Virus record (IMG/VR): IMGVR_UViG_3300046559_000642
Coordinates: 1-45,991 of that record
Direction: 5' to 3' (one strand)
Length of the DNA stretch: 45,991 nt
From: a virus
Part shown: in pieces, positions 1 through 6,969 of the stretch
Numbering within the stretch: position 1 is the stretch's first letter
How the letters are laid out: each line of letters begins with the position of its first letter
Notes under the pieces: generated by a model
What the model was told of the DNA's origin: nothing
Database searches by the model: none
Seen by the model: only the letters and a program-made list of their open reading frames with translations
Position numbers and translations under genes: made by a program

Positions 1-127
1 CTGTGCAGGTGATAGAGTTGGCGCGGATTACTTTGTTGAGTTGCTTCGTATTCTGGTACCCGAGAATCTGCCACTTTCTTCGGCCGGTGCCACGAATAGT
101 GTGCCGCTCGTCAAAGTCGCTAGCACT
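1..127. repeat. Left copy of 127-bp terminal direct repeat
   Basis: These bases are identical to 45865-45991. An exact overlap between contig ends is what a circular or circularly permuted phage genome gives in short-read assembly; 127 is also a common assembler k-mer length. A genuine short terminal repeat is less likely, because the overlap falls inside a helicase gene whose reading frame is continuous when the ends are joined. Confidence 0.95.
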
Positions 128-736
128 CGTGCCGAGAAGACTGTCATCCATGATACGGAACTGGGCAAAAAGATCACGCAGCCCTTTGGGGTTAGGCGTT
201 CCGGTGAGCTCGAGAACATATGGTCTTCCGTCTCCTCGTCTTTTCCGAAGGCGACGAACCAACCGCCACGCGTCCTGAGCACCACGTGATCCGGGCCTCT
301 TATACTGATGGGATTCGTCAATGACCACCACATCTGGGTTCCACCTTTCTATCTCTCGTTGCTTCGGGCGCTTAAGGTTCGTAGCCGCACGGACCGCACG
401 GAATGTTTCCTCACGGCCAGCCAGGAAAAATTTGGTCCTCGCGACTTTGTCTGATCTGACAACAGGCGGGTACGTATAGTCAAAGTCCTCGACCTCGTAA
501 CTGAACGTGTAGTGCAAGCGAAGCTGTGTCTGCCAGACGTCGAGAGCGATCGACGGTGCAAGGATCAGCACCTTGCGTACTTCACCCTTCAATGCAAGAA
601 TGCCTGCGTAGTCCAGTGCGACCTTCGACTTGCCAAGGCGAGGCTCGAAGAAGACCGCGAAGTTGCGCTTCCTCACGGCCTTCAACGTAGCCTTCGCTTG
701 ATGATTGAATGGCTTGGTTCTCGGATGATACTTCAC
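1..736 (-). CDS. SNF2/DEAD-type helicase, N-terminal part (continues at right end)
   Basis: Joined with 45176-45864 across the circular junction this is a 474-residue superfamily 2 helicase. The GTG start at 736 overlaps the stop of the preceding small gene as GTGA. Motif I is divergent (EPRLGKSK, residues 31-38), motif Ia reads LILAPS (57-62), motif II is VVVIDESH (136-143) and motif III is LTGTP (177-181). Such helicases translocate on duplex DNA or remodel forks; a replication or recombination role fits its place at the head of the DNA-replication operon. In the linear window it looks like unrelated fragments, because the correct frame has no early start codon inside the contig end. Confidence 0.9.
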   Translation of the reverse strand, partial: MKYHPRTKPFNHQAKATLKAVRKRNFAVFFEPRLGKSKVALDYAGILALKGEVRKVLILAPSIALDVWQTQLRLHYTFSYEVEDFDYTYPPVVRSDKVARTKFFLAGREETFRAVRAATNLKRPKQREIERWNPDVVVIDESHQYKRPGSRGAQDAWRLVRRLRKRRGDGRPYVLELTGTPNPKGLRDLFAQFRIMDDSLLGTSASDFDERHTIRGTGRRKWQILGYQNTKQLNKVIRANSITCT

Positions 737-816
737 AGTGGACGTCTAATCCACCAGATGATGAAGGGGATAAAGAGAGCGAAATACGCTATTACCCCCC
801 ACCAATACCAGCTCAT
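733..816 (-). CDS. 27-aa membrane microprotein
   Basis: The ATG at 816 overlaps the previous stop (ATGA) and its own TGA overlaps the helicase GTG (GTGA), so it sits in a chain of translational coupling. The peptide has one hydrophobic helix (VIAYFALFIPFIIWW) with a Trp-rich N-terminus and an RRPL tail, giving an Nout-Cin topology by the positive-inside rule. Function unknown. Confidence 0.6.
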   Translation of the reverse strand: MSWYWWGVIAYFALFIPFIIWWIRRPL

Positions 817-959
817 GGTGTACCGTCCAAAGCGTGAGGACTGGCGATCGGATCCCAGAACTTCTCAGCGCCACAACCTACGCACCGAGCAGTCATTCCG
901 CCGACGTATATCCACTCGTGGTGACCATCAATCCGGGCGCGGCAACGATTTATGGTCAT
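813..959 (-). CDS. Small zinc-binding protein (48 aa)
   Basis: The ATG at 959 overlaps the upstream TGA as ATGA. The peptide has candidate zinc ligands: C6, H13/H14 and a CVGC knuckle at residues 26-29. It ends ALDGTP, the same tail as the protein ending at 1105. Family not recognised; it lies in a run of tightly coupled small genes before the helicase. Confidence 0.65.
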   Translation of the reverse strand: MTINRCRARIDGHHEWIYVGGMTARCVGCGAEKFWDPIASPHALDGTP

Positions 960-1108
960 TTCGCTCTCGCTTTCTTCGGTACCCAGATCGCCCACAGCCC
1001 GCAAACTGGACAGCGCTCCTGCCGGTGAGTCTTCAACTTCTCCTCAGCCCAGGCCGCGTGCTGTAGATAGCCGTCAGGGTGCGGCGTGTGCTTGCACTGG
1101 TCGCTCAC
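956..1108 (-). CDS. Small zinc-ribbon protein (50 aa)
   Basis: The GTG at 1108 overlaps the stop of the upstream gene as GTGA. The sequence contains a CPVCG knuckle at residues 34-38 plus C5, H7 and H10 upstream, suggesting one zinc site, and a basic tail (PKKARAK). Function unknown; a small nucleic-acid-binding or adaptor role is only a guess. Confidence 0.65.
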   Translation of the reverse strand: MSDQCKHTPHPDGYLQHAAWAEEKLKTHRQERCPVCGLWAIWVPKKARAK

Positions 1109-1317
1109 GGTGTACCGTCCAAAGCAGCGCGAAGCTGCGGATAGTGCTCCGGCCCCCACGGCGCAAGGAACTCCTCAATCGCGTCGCGTAGCTGCTGAAT
1201 TTCAATCACAAGCTCACGCATGATCTTGGCAGCGTTCGCATAGGCGTCGTCCACGTTACACGCCTCGGCCGCAATGTATTCCTCTGCGCGGCGGATGGTG
1301 TCGGCGTGGCCGCTCAC
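1105..1317 (-). CDS. Hypothetical helical protein (70 aa)
   Basis: The GTG start at 1317 overlaps the previous TGA. Predominantly helical (EEYIAAEA, AAKIMRELVIEIQQLRDAIEEFL), ending in ALDGTP like the protein ending at 813. A longer in-frame reading reaches 1452 but runs back over the upstream gene, so the coupled GTG is preferred. Family not recognised. Confidence 0.65.
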   Translation of the reverse strand: MSGHADTIRRAEEYIAAEACNVDDAYANAAKIMRELVIEIQQLRDAIEEFLAPWGPEHYPQLRAALDGTP

Positions 1318-1529
1318 GGCATGCCGGCTGCGGCGCGTGCGTCCATCGTCTCCTTGAGTTGTTCGGCGCGGTACTTCTCCATACCGCTGTTCACACCGTC
1401 GATGATCTCCCGCCACAGGTGTGAGTTGTTGTTCTGGCTGGCCATGATGCAACCCCGCAGGAAGATCTCCGCCTCCTCGGGTTCTGCGATGGTGAGCTTC
1501 AGGATGAAGCCTTTGAACTTAACTGCCAT
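1314..1529 (-). CDS. Hypothetical protein (71 aa)
   Basis: The ATG at 1529 overlaps the previous stop as TAATG. Starts MAVKFKGFILKLTIAEPEEAE, which looks like a beta-hairpin followed by helices. No family recognised. Coupled on both sides in the leftward operon. Confidence 0.65.
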   Translation of the reverse strand: MAVKFKGFILKLTIAEPEEAEIFLRGCIMASQNNNSHLWREIIDGVNSGMEKYRAEQLKETMDARAAAGMP

Positions 1530-1738
1530 TAGTAGTCCTCCTTTGCGAATCGTAGGATCTTGTCTGCAAGCTCGCGATAAGACTTAGCTAGAGCCTTACC
1601 ATCTCTGGGAGTAACTCCCTTGATCCGAGTGGTCATAATCGTGACAAGGACTGCGTCTGCCAGCGCATCCATGATCTCCATGACGGGCTCGACAGTATCC
1701 TCCATGTCCTGATCTGTAAATACGACTGTGCGGGCCAT
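1529..1738 (-). CDS. Hypothetical acidic protein (69 aa)
   Basis: The ATG at 1738 overlaps the upstream TGA (TGATG); a GTG immediately before it is an alternative. Central helices are rich in Ala, Val and acidic residues, with the stretch LADKILRFAKEDY at the end. No recognised domain. Confidence 0.65.
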   Translation of the reverse strand: MARTVVFTDQDMEDTVEPVMEIMDALADAVLVTIMTTRIKGVTPRDGKALAKSYRELADKILRFAKEDY

Positions 1739-1857
1739 CACTTCTTCCTTGGGTAGGATTTCTTGTTGGAGCCGGGCTTCTTACGTGCTCCGTCCTTCTC
1801 ATCGCCGTGGTTCTTACGACGATACTCCAGACGCTCCCTGATTGCCTTCGCTTTCAA
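1738..1857 (-). CDS. Small basic protein (39 aa)
   Basis: TTG start at 1857 overlaps the upstream stop as TTGA and follows an AGGAGGAGG purine run closely. Very Lys/Arg-rich (ends YPRKK), likely nucleic-acid binding or a structural tail peptide. The rare start codon and small size make this a moderate call, but it exactly fills the space between two coupled genes. Confidence 0.5.
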   Translation of the reverse strand: MKAKAIRERLEYRRKNHGDEKDGARKKPGSNKKSYPRKK

Positions 1858-2624
1858 CGCCTCCTCCTAGCTCGGCGGGCGCCCCGCTTGAACTTACGGA
1901 CGTCCCACGGTTGGTTGCTACGACGGAAGATCGAGTCGCGGTTAGTACACCCACAGTACGAACACTCGAGCAGTCGTAGCTTACGCTCCTTCGGTATGTA
2001 CTGCTGTTTCTCTTCGCTCCAGGTCTTCACGTTGCCGTAGAACTCCGATGATGGTTGTGCTGCACGGAACCGTCTCGGCTGCATACACAGCGGACACCAA
2101 TACCACGTTCGGATCTTACCGTCGACCTCATCCTTTCGTGGCAGTTTCCCGCGGTACTTGATGGGGATGTCGTACGCATGGGTACGTGATACTAACGCTG
2201 CATGTGGATCTACGTACTGTGCCTTCGTAGCGATGAAGTGAACACCTAGCCACGGTGACATGAAGTACTTCCTGAGTCTCTCCCCTGTCTTCGGTGAGAT
2301 CCAGGTGACGTACCATGCTAGGCGGTTGTTCATCTGACTGTTCACCATCGGTAGCTCCAGACAGGCAAGCACCGTCGTCGGTATCCTCCACGAGTGATCG
2401 TCGCCGAACTTTGTCCCCTCATCACTGTGGTAACACCCGTCCACGAGACGTTCGAGTCCTCGTCGGTGGCGATTCTGGAACCATGAGTAGATCTTCGGTG
2501 TCCCGAACCGCCCCTGTAGTAGATTGCCGCTCACCCCCCCACCGTACATCTGGCTGAGACGCAGCTTGCGCGTCTGCTTTCGCAGCTTCTTGGCGCTTGG
2601 CTTCTTAGTTTTACTCACCGTCAT
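1854..2624 (-). CDS. Phage zinc-ribbon protein of unknown function (256 aa)
   Basis: Basic N-terminal region (KTKKPSAKKLRKQTRKLR), a tryptophan-rich middle, then two cysteine knuckles (WCPLC and ECSYCGC) separated by about 45 residues, consistent with one zinc ribbon, and an Arg-rich C-terminus. The start is ambiguous among GTG 2633, ATG 2624 and GTG 2618, all overlapping the upstream gene; ATG 2624 follows GGTGAGG. The composition suggests a nucleic-acid-binding protein. No named family recognised. Confidence 0.7.
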   Translation of the reverse strand: MTVSKTKKPSAKKLRKQTRKLRLSQMYGGGVSGNLLQGRFGTPKIYSWFQNRHRRGLERLVDGCYHSDEGTKFGDDHSWRIPTTVLACLELPMVNSQMNNRLAWYVTWISPKTGERLRKYFMSPWLGVHFIATKAQYVDPHAALVSRTHAYDIPIKYRGKLPRKDEVDGKIRTWYWCPLCMQPRRFRAAQPSSEFYGNVKTWSEEKQQYIPKERKLRLLECSYCGCTNRDSIFRRSNQPWDVRKFKRGARRARRRR

Positions 2625-2805
2625 ACGCCTCACCGAATGACTGGAACTCCATGGTCTCGTGCTGTATAGCGTCGTAGATGTTGTTCACCTTCTCCGCCAG
2701 GTTCTCCTTAACCTCATCTGGGGCGGACTCGGTTGCTGCCTCGATGATACCCACCGTCACAGCCAGCTCAGCGCCCGCTGCTGCAACGTCTCTGAAATCT
2801 GCCAT
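2611..2805 (-). CDS. Hypothetical protein, first gene of leftward operon (64 aa)
   Basis: Strong ribosome site GGAAAGGAG before the ATG at 2805. Ala-rich helical N-terminus and acidic C-terminus. First gene of the leftward transcription unit that runs across the contig junction. Function unknown. Confidence 0.75.
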   Translation of the reverse strand: MADFRDVAAAGAELAVTVGIIEAATESAPDEVKENLAEKVNNIYDAIQHETMEFQSFGEAYDGE

Positions 2806-2840
2806 TGCTCTCCTTTCCGTCGTCGCGTTTCATCACAACG

Positions 2841-2846
2841 ATCATA
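2841..2846 (-). promoter_or_regulatory. Candidate -10 of leftward operon
   Basis: On the minus strand TATGAT lies about 36 bp upstream of the 2805 start codon, in the divergent intergenic region. No clear -35 hexamer is seen. Confidence 0.4.
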
Positions 2847-2898
2847 TCAAATCCACGTCCGGGCCCTAAAACGTGCCCCATTTGTAGCCGAACGGCTG

Positions 2899-2907
2899 TG
2901 ATATAAT
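2899..2907 (+). promoter_or_regulatory. Extended -10 promoter of primase cluster
   Basis: TGATATAAT is a perfect TATAAT with an upstream TG, at 2899-2907, about 48 bp before the primase-helicase ATG. The identical 9-mer precedes the homing endonuclease gene at 38565. No good -35, as is usual for extended -10 promoters. The rest of 2806-2954 holds only the two divergent promoters and ribosome sites. Confidence 0.6.
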
Positions 2908-2954
2908 GCTGGTGCATGATCGTTTCCTTGTAGATTTAACCACCAGGGAGGACC

Positions 2955-4961
2955 ATGGATGTAGCAGAAATCGAGGCCGAAGACTTCCTCGAGATAGTGT
3001 GGGGCAAGCGCAAGGGCTGGGTAGATCTACCCGCGAAGGTAGCGTCCTACTGGGTACCATACCACGTACTGTGGCCAACGGACACGGAGATCACCCGGCG
3101 TATTGATTCCTGTCTGCGCGATGAGGAATCACTCTACTTCTCAGTCGCGCAGTTCAAGAGAAAGGGGCGAGACTATGAAGACATGCTACCCACAGAGTGG
3201 TTGTGGGCGGACCTGGATGAAGTACATCCGACGGAAGCAGCAGACCTGGGCATCATGCCTACACTCGCTTGGGAGTCGTCTCCTGGTCGGTATCAAGCGA
3301 TGTGGCGCCTCCATGGTCGGCTACGCCCGGAATCTCAGGAGCGGATCAACCAAGCCCTCTCCTACCATCTTGGAGCTGATCAGGGAGGCTGGGATCGAAC
3401 CCAAGTGCTTAGACTCCCTGGAACGAGGAACTTCAAGTATCCTGATGGTCCACCCGTCCACCTTCTCTGGTATGAGGATACCCTTGTCTACAGCGCTCAA
3501 CGAATATGGGAACTTGTCAAGTCTTCAGCTCCAGATCAGCTCGATAGTACCGCCAGGAAGGCTCTACCTCGTAAGCCAATGCCAGCCAAGGCGAGAGCCC
3601 TCCTTAGGGTACCTGCAGATTCCGTGGTTGAAGGAGAACGATCTTCTCGACTCTGGGAAGTAGAATGTCTGCTCGCCGAAGCTGGCTGGGGTGAGGACGA
3701 CATCTACACTGTGGTGGCGGCATCTGCGTGGAACAAGTGGGCGAGCGTACGGACTGGGGAACGACGGCTACGACGTGAGATATCGAAGGCGATACGCCAC
3801 GTGCTGTCGAAGCTGGATGTTACCCGCCCTGCGGGAGACGATGGTGAGGAAGAGGCTTCTTCTCAGATCGAGGGCCCCGAAGACGATGGACCAGAACGCT
3901 TGCCGTGGGTGAGATACGCTAGCTTTATGGCCCTGGAGATTCCCGAGCCGAAGTGGCTGATCGAGGACGTCTGGACAGCAGGTTCTCACGGCATCATCGG
4001 CGGTGAGCCCAAGACGTCGAAGACCGGCCTCGCGATGGCTATGGGCGTGTCGATTGCTAGCGGCCGTAAGTTCCTAGGCAAATTTCCAGTCCACACCCCC
4101 GGTCCGGTACTGGTAGTGCAGGAGGAGAACGCGCCGTGGATGGTGCAGGATCGGATGCGAAAGCTGGCTCGTATGCACGGCCTCATCTCCGATGATTCCT
4201 TCGTGGAAGAGAAAGCCACGCGCGGGGCACTGGGCCGATACACCGTGGATATCGACTTCCCGGACGACATACCACTCAGGCTGCTCAACAACTACGGCAT
4301 CGACCTGTCAGACGACGACCACAGGGACTCGTTGGAGGCAGAAATAGCGAGCGTGCGGCCGGTGTTTGTTATCCTCGACCCGCTGTATCTACTCTTTGGA
4401 GGCATCGACACAGACAAGGCAGGTAATCTGTACCCCTACCTGAAGTGGCTACTGGGGATTCGCAACGAGTATGGCTGCGCGATAGCTCTGGTACACCACT
4501 TCGCCAAGAAGCCGACAGCGCCTGGTTCGGTTGGGCGACGTGCTGGACAGCGTCTCGCGGGTTCACACACGCTACACGGGTGGGTCGACTCGGCTTTGTA
4601 CTGTGAGGCCGTGGAGGATGAGCGTTCTGGATATGTGGGTGTTCGAGTGGAACCTGAATTTCGCTCGATGGCACCTCGTCGCCCGATGGACATGCGTCTC
4701 TGGTGGGGTGAACCGGGGGATCTGGGGATGCGCGCTGAGTTGTCGGAATGGGATCTGACGGGCATGATCGTTGATACTATTCGGAACTCTCCCGGAATCT
4801 CTGCTGTGAAGCTTGCCGAGGTGCTGGACATTGACAAGCGGACTGTACTAGGGCGGGCACGGGACTCGGATCTGATTGACCTGCAGGGTGGTAAGCGTGG
4901 GAGAGGGCACTCATGGCAGCTGTACCTTGCGGGCGAAGAGAATGGCAGCGTGGGTGCGTGA
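2955..4961 (+). CDS. Primase-polymerase / RepA-like helicase (668 aa)
   Basis: Likely primes and unwinds phage DNA. The N-terminal half looks like an archaeo-eukaryotic primase domain of the RepB-primase type: WADLD at 84-88 gives the acidic metal-binding pair, followed by SSPGRYQAMWRLHG (108-121) and LRLPGTRNFKY (152-161). The C-terminal half is a RecA-fold ATPase like RepA/AAA_25: Walker A GGEPKTSKT (349-357), Walker B VFVILD (470-475) and a later LVHH sensor. The last 70 residues form a winged-helix-like region (SAVKLAEVLDIDKRTVLGRA). Ribosome site GGGAGG before ATG 2955. It heads the rightward early cluster. Domain order is clear; exact subfamily is inferred. Confidence 0.88.
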   Translation: MDVAEIEAEDFLEIVWGKRKGWVDLPAKVASYWVPYHVLWPTDTEITRRIDSCLRDEESLYFSVAQFKRKGRDYEDMLPTEWLWADLDEVHPTEAADLGIMPTLAWESSPGRYQAMWRLHGRLRPESQERINQALSYHLGADQGGWDRTQVLRLPGTRNFKYPDGPPVHLLWYEDTLVYSAQRIWELVKSSAPDQLDSTARKALPRKPMPAKARALLRVPADSVVEGERSSRLWEVECLLAEAGWGEDDIYTVVAASAWNKWASVRTGERRLRREISKAIRHVLSKLDVTRPAGDDGEEEASSQIEGPEDDGPERLPWVRYASFMALEIPEPKWLIEDVWTAGSHGIIGGEPKTSKTGLAMAMGVSIASGRKFLGKFPVHTPGPVLVVQEENAPWMVQDRMRKLARMHGLISDDSFVEEKATRGALGRYTVDIDFPDDIPLRLLNNYGIDLSDDDHRDSLEAEIASVRPVFVILDPLYLLFGGIDTDKAGNLYPYLKWLLGIRNEYGCAIALVHHFAKKPTAPGSVGRRAGQRLAGSHTLHGWVDSALYCEAVEDERSGYVGVRVEPEFRSMAPRRPMDMRLWWGEPGDLGMRAELSEWDLTGMIVDTIRNSPGISAVKLAEVLDIDKRTVLGRARDSDLIDLQGGKRGRGHSWQLYLAGEENGSVGA

Positions 4962-5338
4962 TGCGTCCTCATGGCGGGCGCACGCGAGCGGATGCGAACT
5001 CGACCCACCCCCTTGGGGGGGACTTGTATACGCCGATCAACGAGGACATCTTGAAGTTGCTCTGGCGGATGCGGGACAAGCACGAGACGTGGCGTGAGGT
5101 AGCGTACTTGTCGGGCATGAAGTTGAAGGTGCTTCGTCGTCTCCGAAAGGATCCCAATCAACGTACCATCTCGATGACTACGTTAGACAACCTGATCACG
5201 ACTACCGGTGTCGGTGATCTTCGAGACTACGTATGGTTCACAGCCGATGACCTCGTAGCGCTCGGGCTATGGAAGCAACCTGCAGACCTCATATCAGGAT
5301 TCCCCACAGTGTGGAAGGGTAAGCGCAAGAGGTATTAG
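4961..5338 (+). CDS. Helix-turn-helix protein (125 aa)
   Basis: The ATG at 4961 overlaps the primase stop as TGATG. The middle (TWREVAYLSGMKLKVLRRL ... ISMTTLDNLITTTGV) resembles an XRE/Cro-like helix-turn-helix, where a conserved Thr/Ser-x-x-x-Leu-x-x-Leu helix follows the recognition helix. It could be a transcriptional regulator or a DNA-binding partner of the primase. A repressor role is possible, but no integration functions accompany it. Confidence 0.65.
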   Translation: MRPHGGRTRADANSTHPLGGDLYTPINEDILKLLWRMRDKHETWREVAYLSGMKLKVLRRLRKDPNQRTISMTTLDNLITTTGVGDLRDYVWFTADDLVALGLWKQPADLISGFPTVWKGKRKRY

Positions 5339-5480
5339 TGACCGCGATTAGAAAATCTCACTAAAATGAACATGGGTCGTGGAGCCTACTACAAAATGGA
5401 CGGAGGTTTAACATACCTACATAATATAAATACCCATAAGGGTATATATTATGGGTGTTTGTGGAGAAAGGAGGATTTGT
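5339..5480. promoter_or_regulatory. AT-rich intergenic region with promoter-like and palindromic DNA
   Basis: This gap is strikingly AT-rich against its GC-rich surroundings. It holds several TATAAT-like words and the inverted repeat at 5421-5452, then ends in an AAAGGAGG ribosome site for the gene at 5481. It could be a promoter/operator for 5481-6177 or an easily melted replication element beside the primase gene. Confidence 0.55.
5421..5452. repeat. AT-rich inverted repeat
   Basis: Left arm ATAATATAAATACCC (5421-5435), loop ATAA, right arm GGGTATATATTAT (5440-5452). The arms pair over 13 positions with a two-base bulge; the core TACCC-ATAA-GGGTA is perfect. No T-run follows as in a terminator, so an operator or origin element is more likely. 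Confidence 0.6.
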
Positions 5481-5855
5481 ATGGAAACGACAACTTACCG
5501 TTGCTATAACTGTAAGGAGGATAAGGATGAACGCGCTTTTCAGCTCGTCCCTGCGATGAACGGGAAGAGATACCGTCGCTCGATATGCCGCCCATGCACA
5601 TACCTACGCTATGGGAAGTATACGAAGACGCGTGTGCCCATCTCGAAGATTCGTCCATTCCTCGACGAGCTCATCCACCACTGTGGGTCAGAACGGGCAG
5701 CGGCTAGAACGATGGGCATACCACCTCAGCAGTTGCGCGCGTGGCTTGGTAAGCAGAAGCGTTACTACCGAGGTCGACACAGTACTCAAATCCGTATGAG
5801 TAAAGCTTCTGCAGCGCTCGTGTTGTCTACGTTGAGGGAGGTGCGTGATGCCTGA
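5481..5855 (+). CDS. Zinc-finger plus helix-turn-helix protein (124 aa)
   Basis: The ATG at 5481 follows AAAGGAGG with good spacing. The N-terminus has two cysteine knuckles (CYNC, residues 8-11, and CRPC about 30 residues later), the zinc scaffold common in small phage HNH-like proteins, though no clear catalytic His pair is visible. The second half (SERAAARTMGIPPQQLRAWL) looks like a helix-turn-helix. Probably a DNA-binding regulator; nuclease function cannot be claimed. Confidence 0.65.
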   Translation: METTTYRCYNCKEDKDERAFQLVPAMNGKRYRRSICRPCTYLRYGKYTKTRVPISKIRPFLDELIHHCGSERAAARTMGIPPQQLRAWLGKQKRYYRGRHSTQIRMSKASAALVLSTLREVRDA

Positions 5856-6177
5856 GGACTTCATGGCGAGGCCGACCGATGACTATGTTAGCTATTTGGC
5901 CGCGCGTCGTGGTGAGCCAGAATTGGTGGTAAGGAACAGCCTCCTGCGTGGTCGCATAGCAATGGGCCTCGAGGTCGTCACGGTGATCAGGTTGCTTGAG
6001 GATCATGGTGATCTGGTTACTTATAGTGAAGAGGCTATCTCGATCCTGCAGACTCTACTTAATGACCAGGGTCTCGCCGAGATGGCGTATGAGACCTATG
6101 AAAGACTGAGTGAGTGGCGAAGGGTCAAGCTTGACCGCGCTTTGCCCTCAGGCGTGCAACCCTCCGACGACGGTTAG
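5848..6177 (+). CDS. Hypothetical protein (109 aa)
   Basis: The ATG at 5848 overlaps the upstream stop by 8 bp and is preceded by GGGAGG at good spacing. Mostly helical, with Leu-rich central helices. Its last 53 bases overlap, tail to tail, the gene on the opposite strand ending at 6125, so the extreme C-terminus of one of the two may be fortuitous. No family recognised. Confidence 0.6.
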   Translation: MPEDFMARPTDDYVSYLAARRGEPELVVRNSLLRGRIAMGLEVVTVIRLLEDHGDLVTYSEEAISILQTLLNDQGLAEMAYETYERLSEWRRVKLDRALPSGVQPSDDG

Positions 6178-6502
6178 AGCCACGACGGAGGACCTTCTGG
6201 CGGCGCATCTCTTCGAGGTGAGCGCGCTCAGCCTTAGCGTCCTTGCGCTGGGCCTTGTAGCAGTCGAATGATGGCCCCTTCATCTGACGGCTGACGTTCT
6301 TCAACTGTGGTGAGTTCAGTAGTGCGTACCATGCCTTGCGAGTGATGTGGATCTCCTGCTCGAACTTACTCGTCCCGGGCTGACGACTGTAGATGGTGAC
6401 GTAACCATCGTTGAACCTGACCTCGATCACGCCCTTGCCGTTGGTCTTGCGTAGCGTGAACGGTCTACCGTACGTGCGGATATACTTGCCTAGCTTGCTC
6501 AA
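6125..6502 (-). CDS. Hypothetical basic protein (125 aa)
   Basis: Reads from a TTG at 6502 with only a weak ribosome site. N-terminal half beta-rich (GRPFTLRKTNGKGVIEV, DGYVTIYSR), C-terminal half strongly Lys/Arg-rich and helical, typical of an RNA- or DNA-binding protein. Lies alone between a terminator at 6654-6682 and the convergent gene ending at 6177. Start uncertain. Confidence 0.55.
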   Translation of the reverse strand: MSKLGKYIRTYGRPFTLRKTNGKGVIEVRFNDGYVTIYSRQPGTSKFEQEIHITRKAWYALLNSPQLKNVSRQMKGPSFDCYKAQRKDAKAERAHLEEMRRQKVLRRGSNRRRRVARLRAKRGQA

Positions 6503-6577
6503 TGTGCTCTCGATTCGTGTTGTGCGAGTGTATGGGGCGACGTATTCACGGCAGCCCTAGGCGACCAGAGTCGATCA

Positions 6578-6620
6578 CCATGATGTGCATGATGCGTCAT
6601 ACGCATGCTGAGCATCGTGA
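6578..6620. repeat. Extended dyad centred on ATGCGT-CAT-ACGCAT
   Basis: A perfect 6-bp inverted repeat (6592-6597 / 6601-6606) lies within imperfect 20-bp arms matching at 14 of 20 positions by hand count. It sits in the roughly 150-bp gap between the minus-strand gene starting at 6502 and a terminator. No T-run, so it is read as a protein-binding site rather than a terminator. Nothing else is seen in 6503-6653. Confidence 0.45.
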
Positions 6621-6653
6621 ACCTTGGCTGCCTAGGATTATCAGAGTCCATAG

Positions 6654-6682
6654 AAAAGGGCGGGCCAATCGTGCACCCGCCC
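6654..6682 (-). terminator. Rho-independent terminator
   Basis: On the minus strand GGGCGGG (6682-6676) pairs perfectly with CCCGCCC (6664-6658) around an 11-base loop, followed directly by TTTT. It closes the transcript that carries the acidic DNA-binding protein and the HNH gene. Confidence 0.8.
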
Positions 6683-6704
6683 CTCCTAGCGATTTGCACC
6701 AGGT

Positions 6705-6968
6705 TTACTCTTGTGAGGTTATGATCCGGTGGCAATTGGCGCACAGCACGATGCACTTCTTGAGCTCCTTATCTAGGTCAGCCCATGACAGCAAAACCCA
6801 TCTGCTGCCGCCTCCATTGCCTTTTCGTGTAAGCCTCGGATGTCGAGTACCCGGCTTCTTGTGGTGAAGGTCAAGTGTAGCTGGGTGTGACTCACCGCAC
6901 TGAGAGCATCCTCGCTTAGCCTTGTAGCTAGCAATGAATGCTTTCTTCTCGATGCGGTGCTTCTCCAT
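6705..6968 (-). CDS. HNH endonuclease (87 aa)
   Basis: ATG at 6968, one base after the stop of the upstream gene. CSQCG near residue 15, LDLHHKKPGTR with the paired histidines, and CANCHR near the C-terminus give the zinc knuckles and the beta-beta-alpha HNH core. Such small phage HNH proteins act as homing-type or packaging-associated nucleases. Here it is distant from the terminase and cotranscribed with a DNA-binding protein, so a free-standing endonuclease is likely. The 3' end is followed by a strong terminator. Confidence 0.8.
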   Translation of the reverse strand: MEKHRIEKKAFIASYKAKRGCSQCGESHPATLDLHHKKPGTRHPRLTRKGNGGGSRWVLLSWADLDKELKKCIVLCANCHRIITSQE

Positions 6969-6969
6969 G

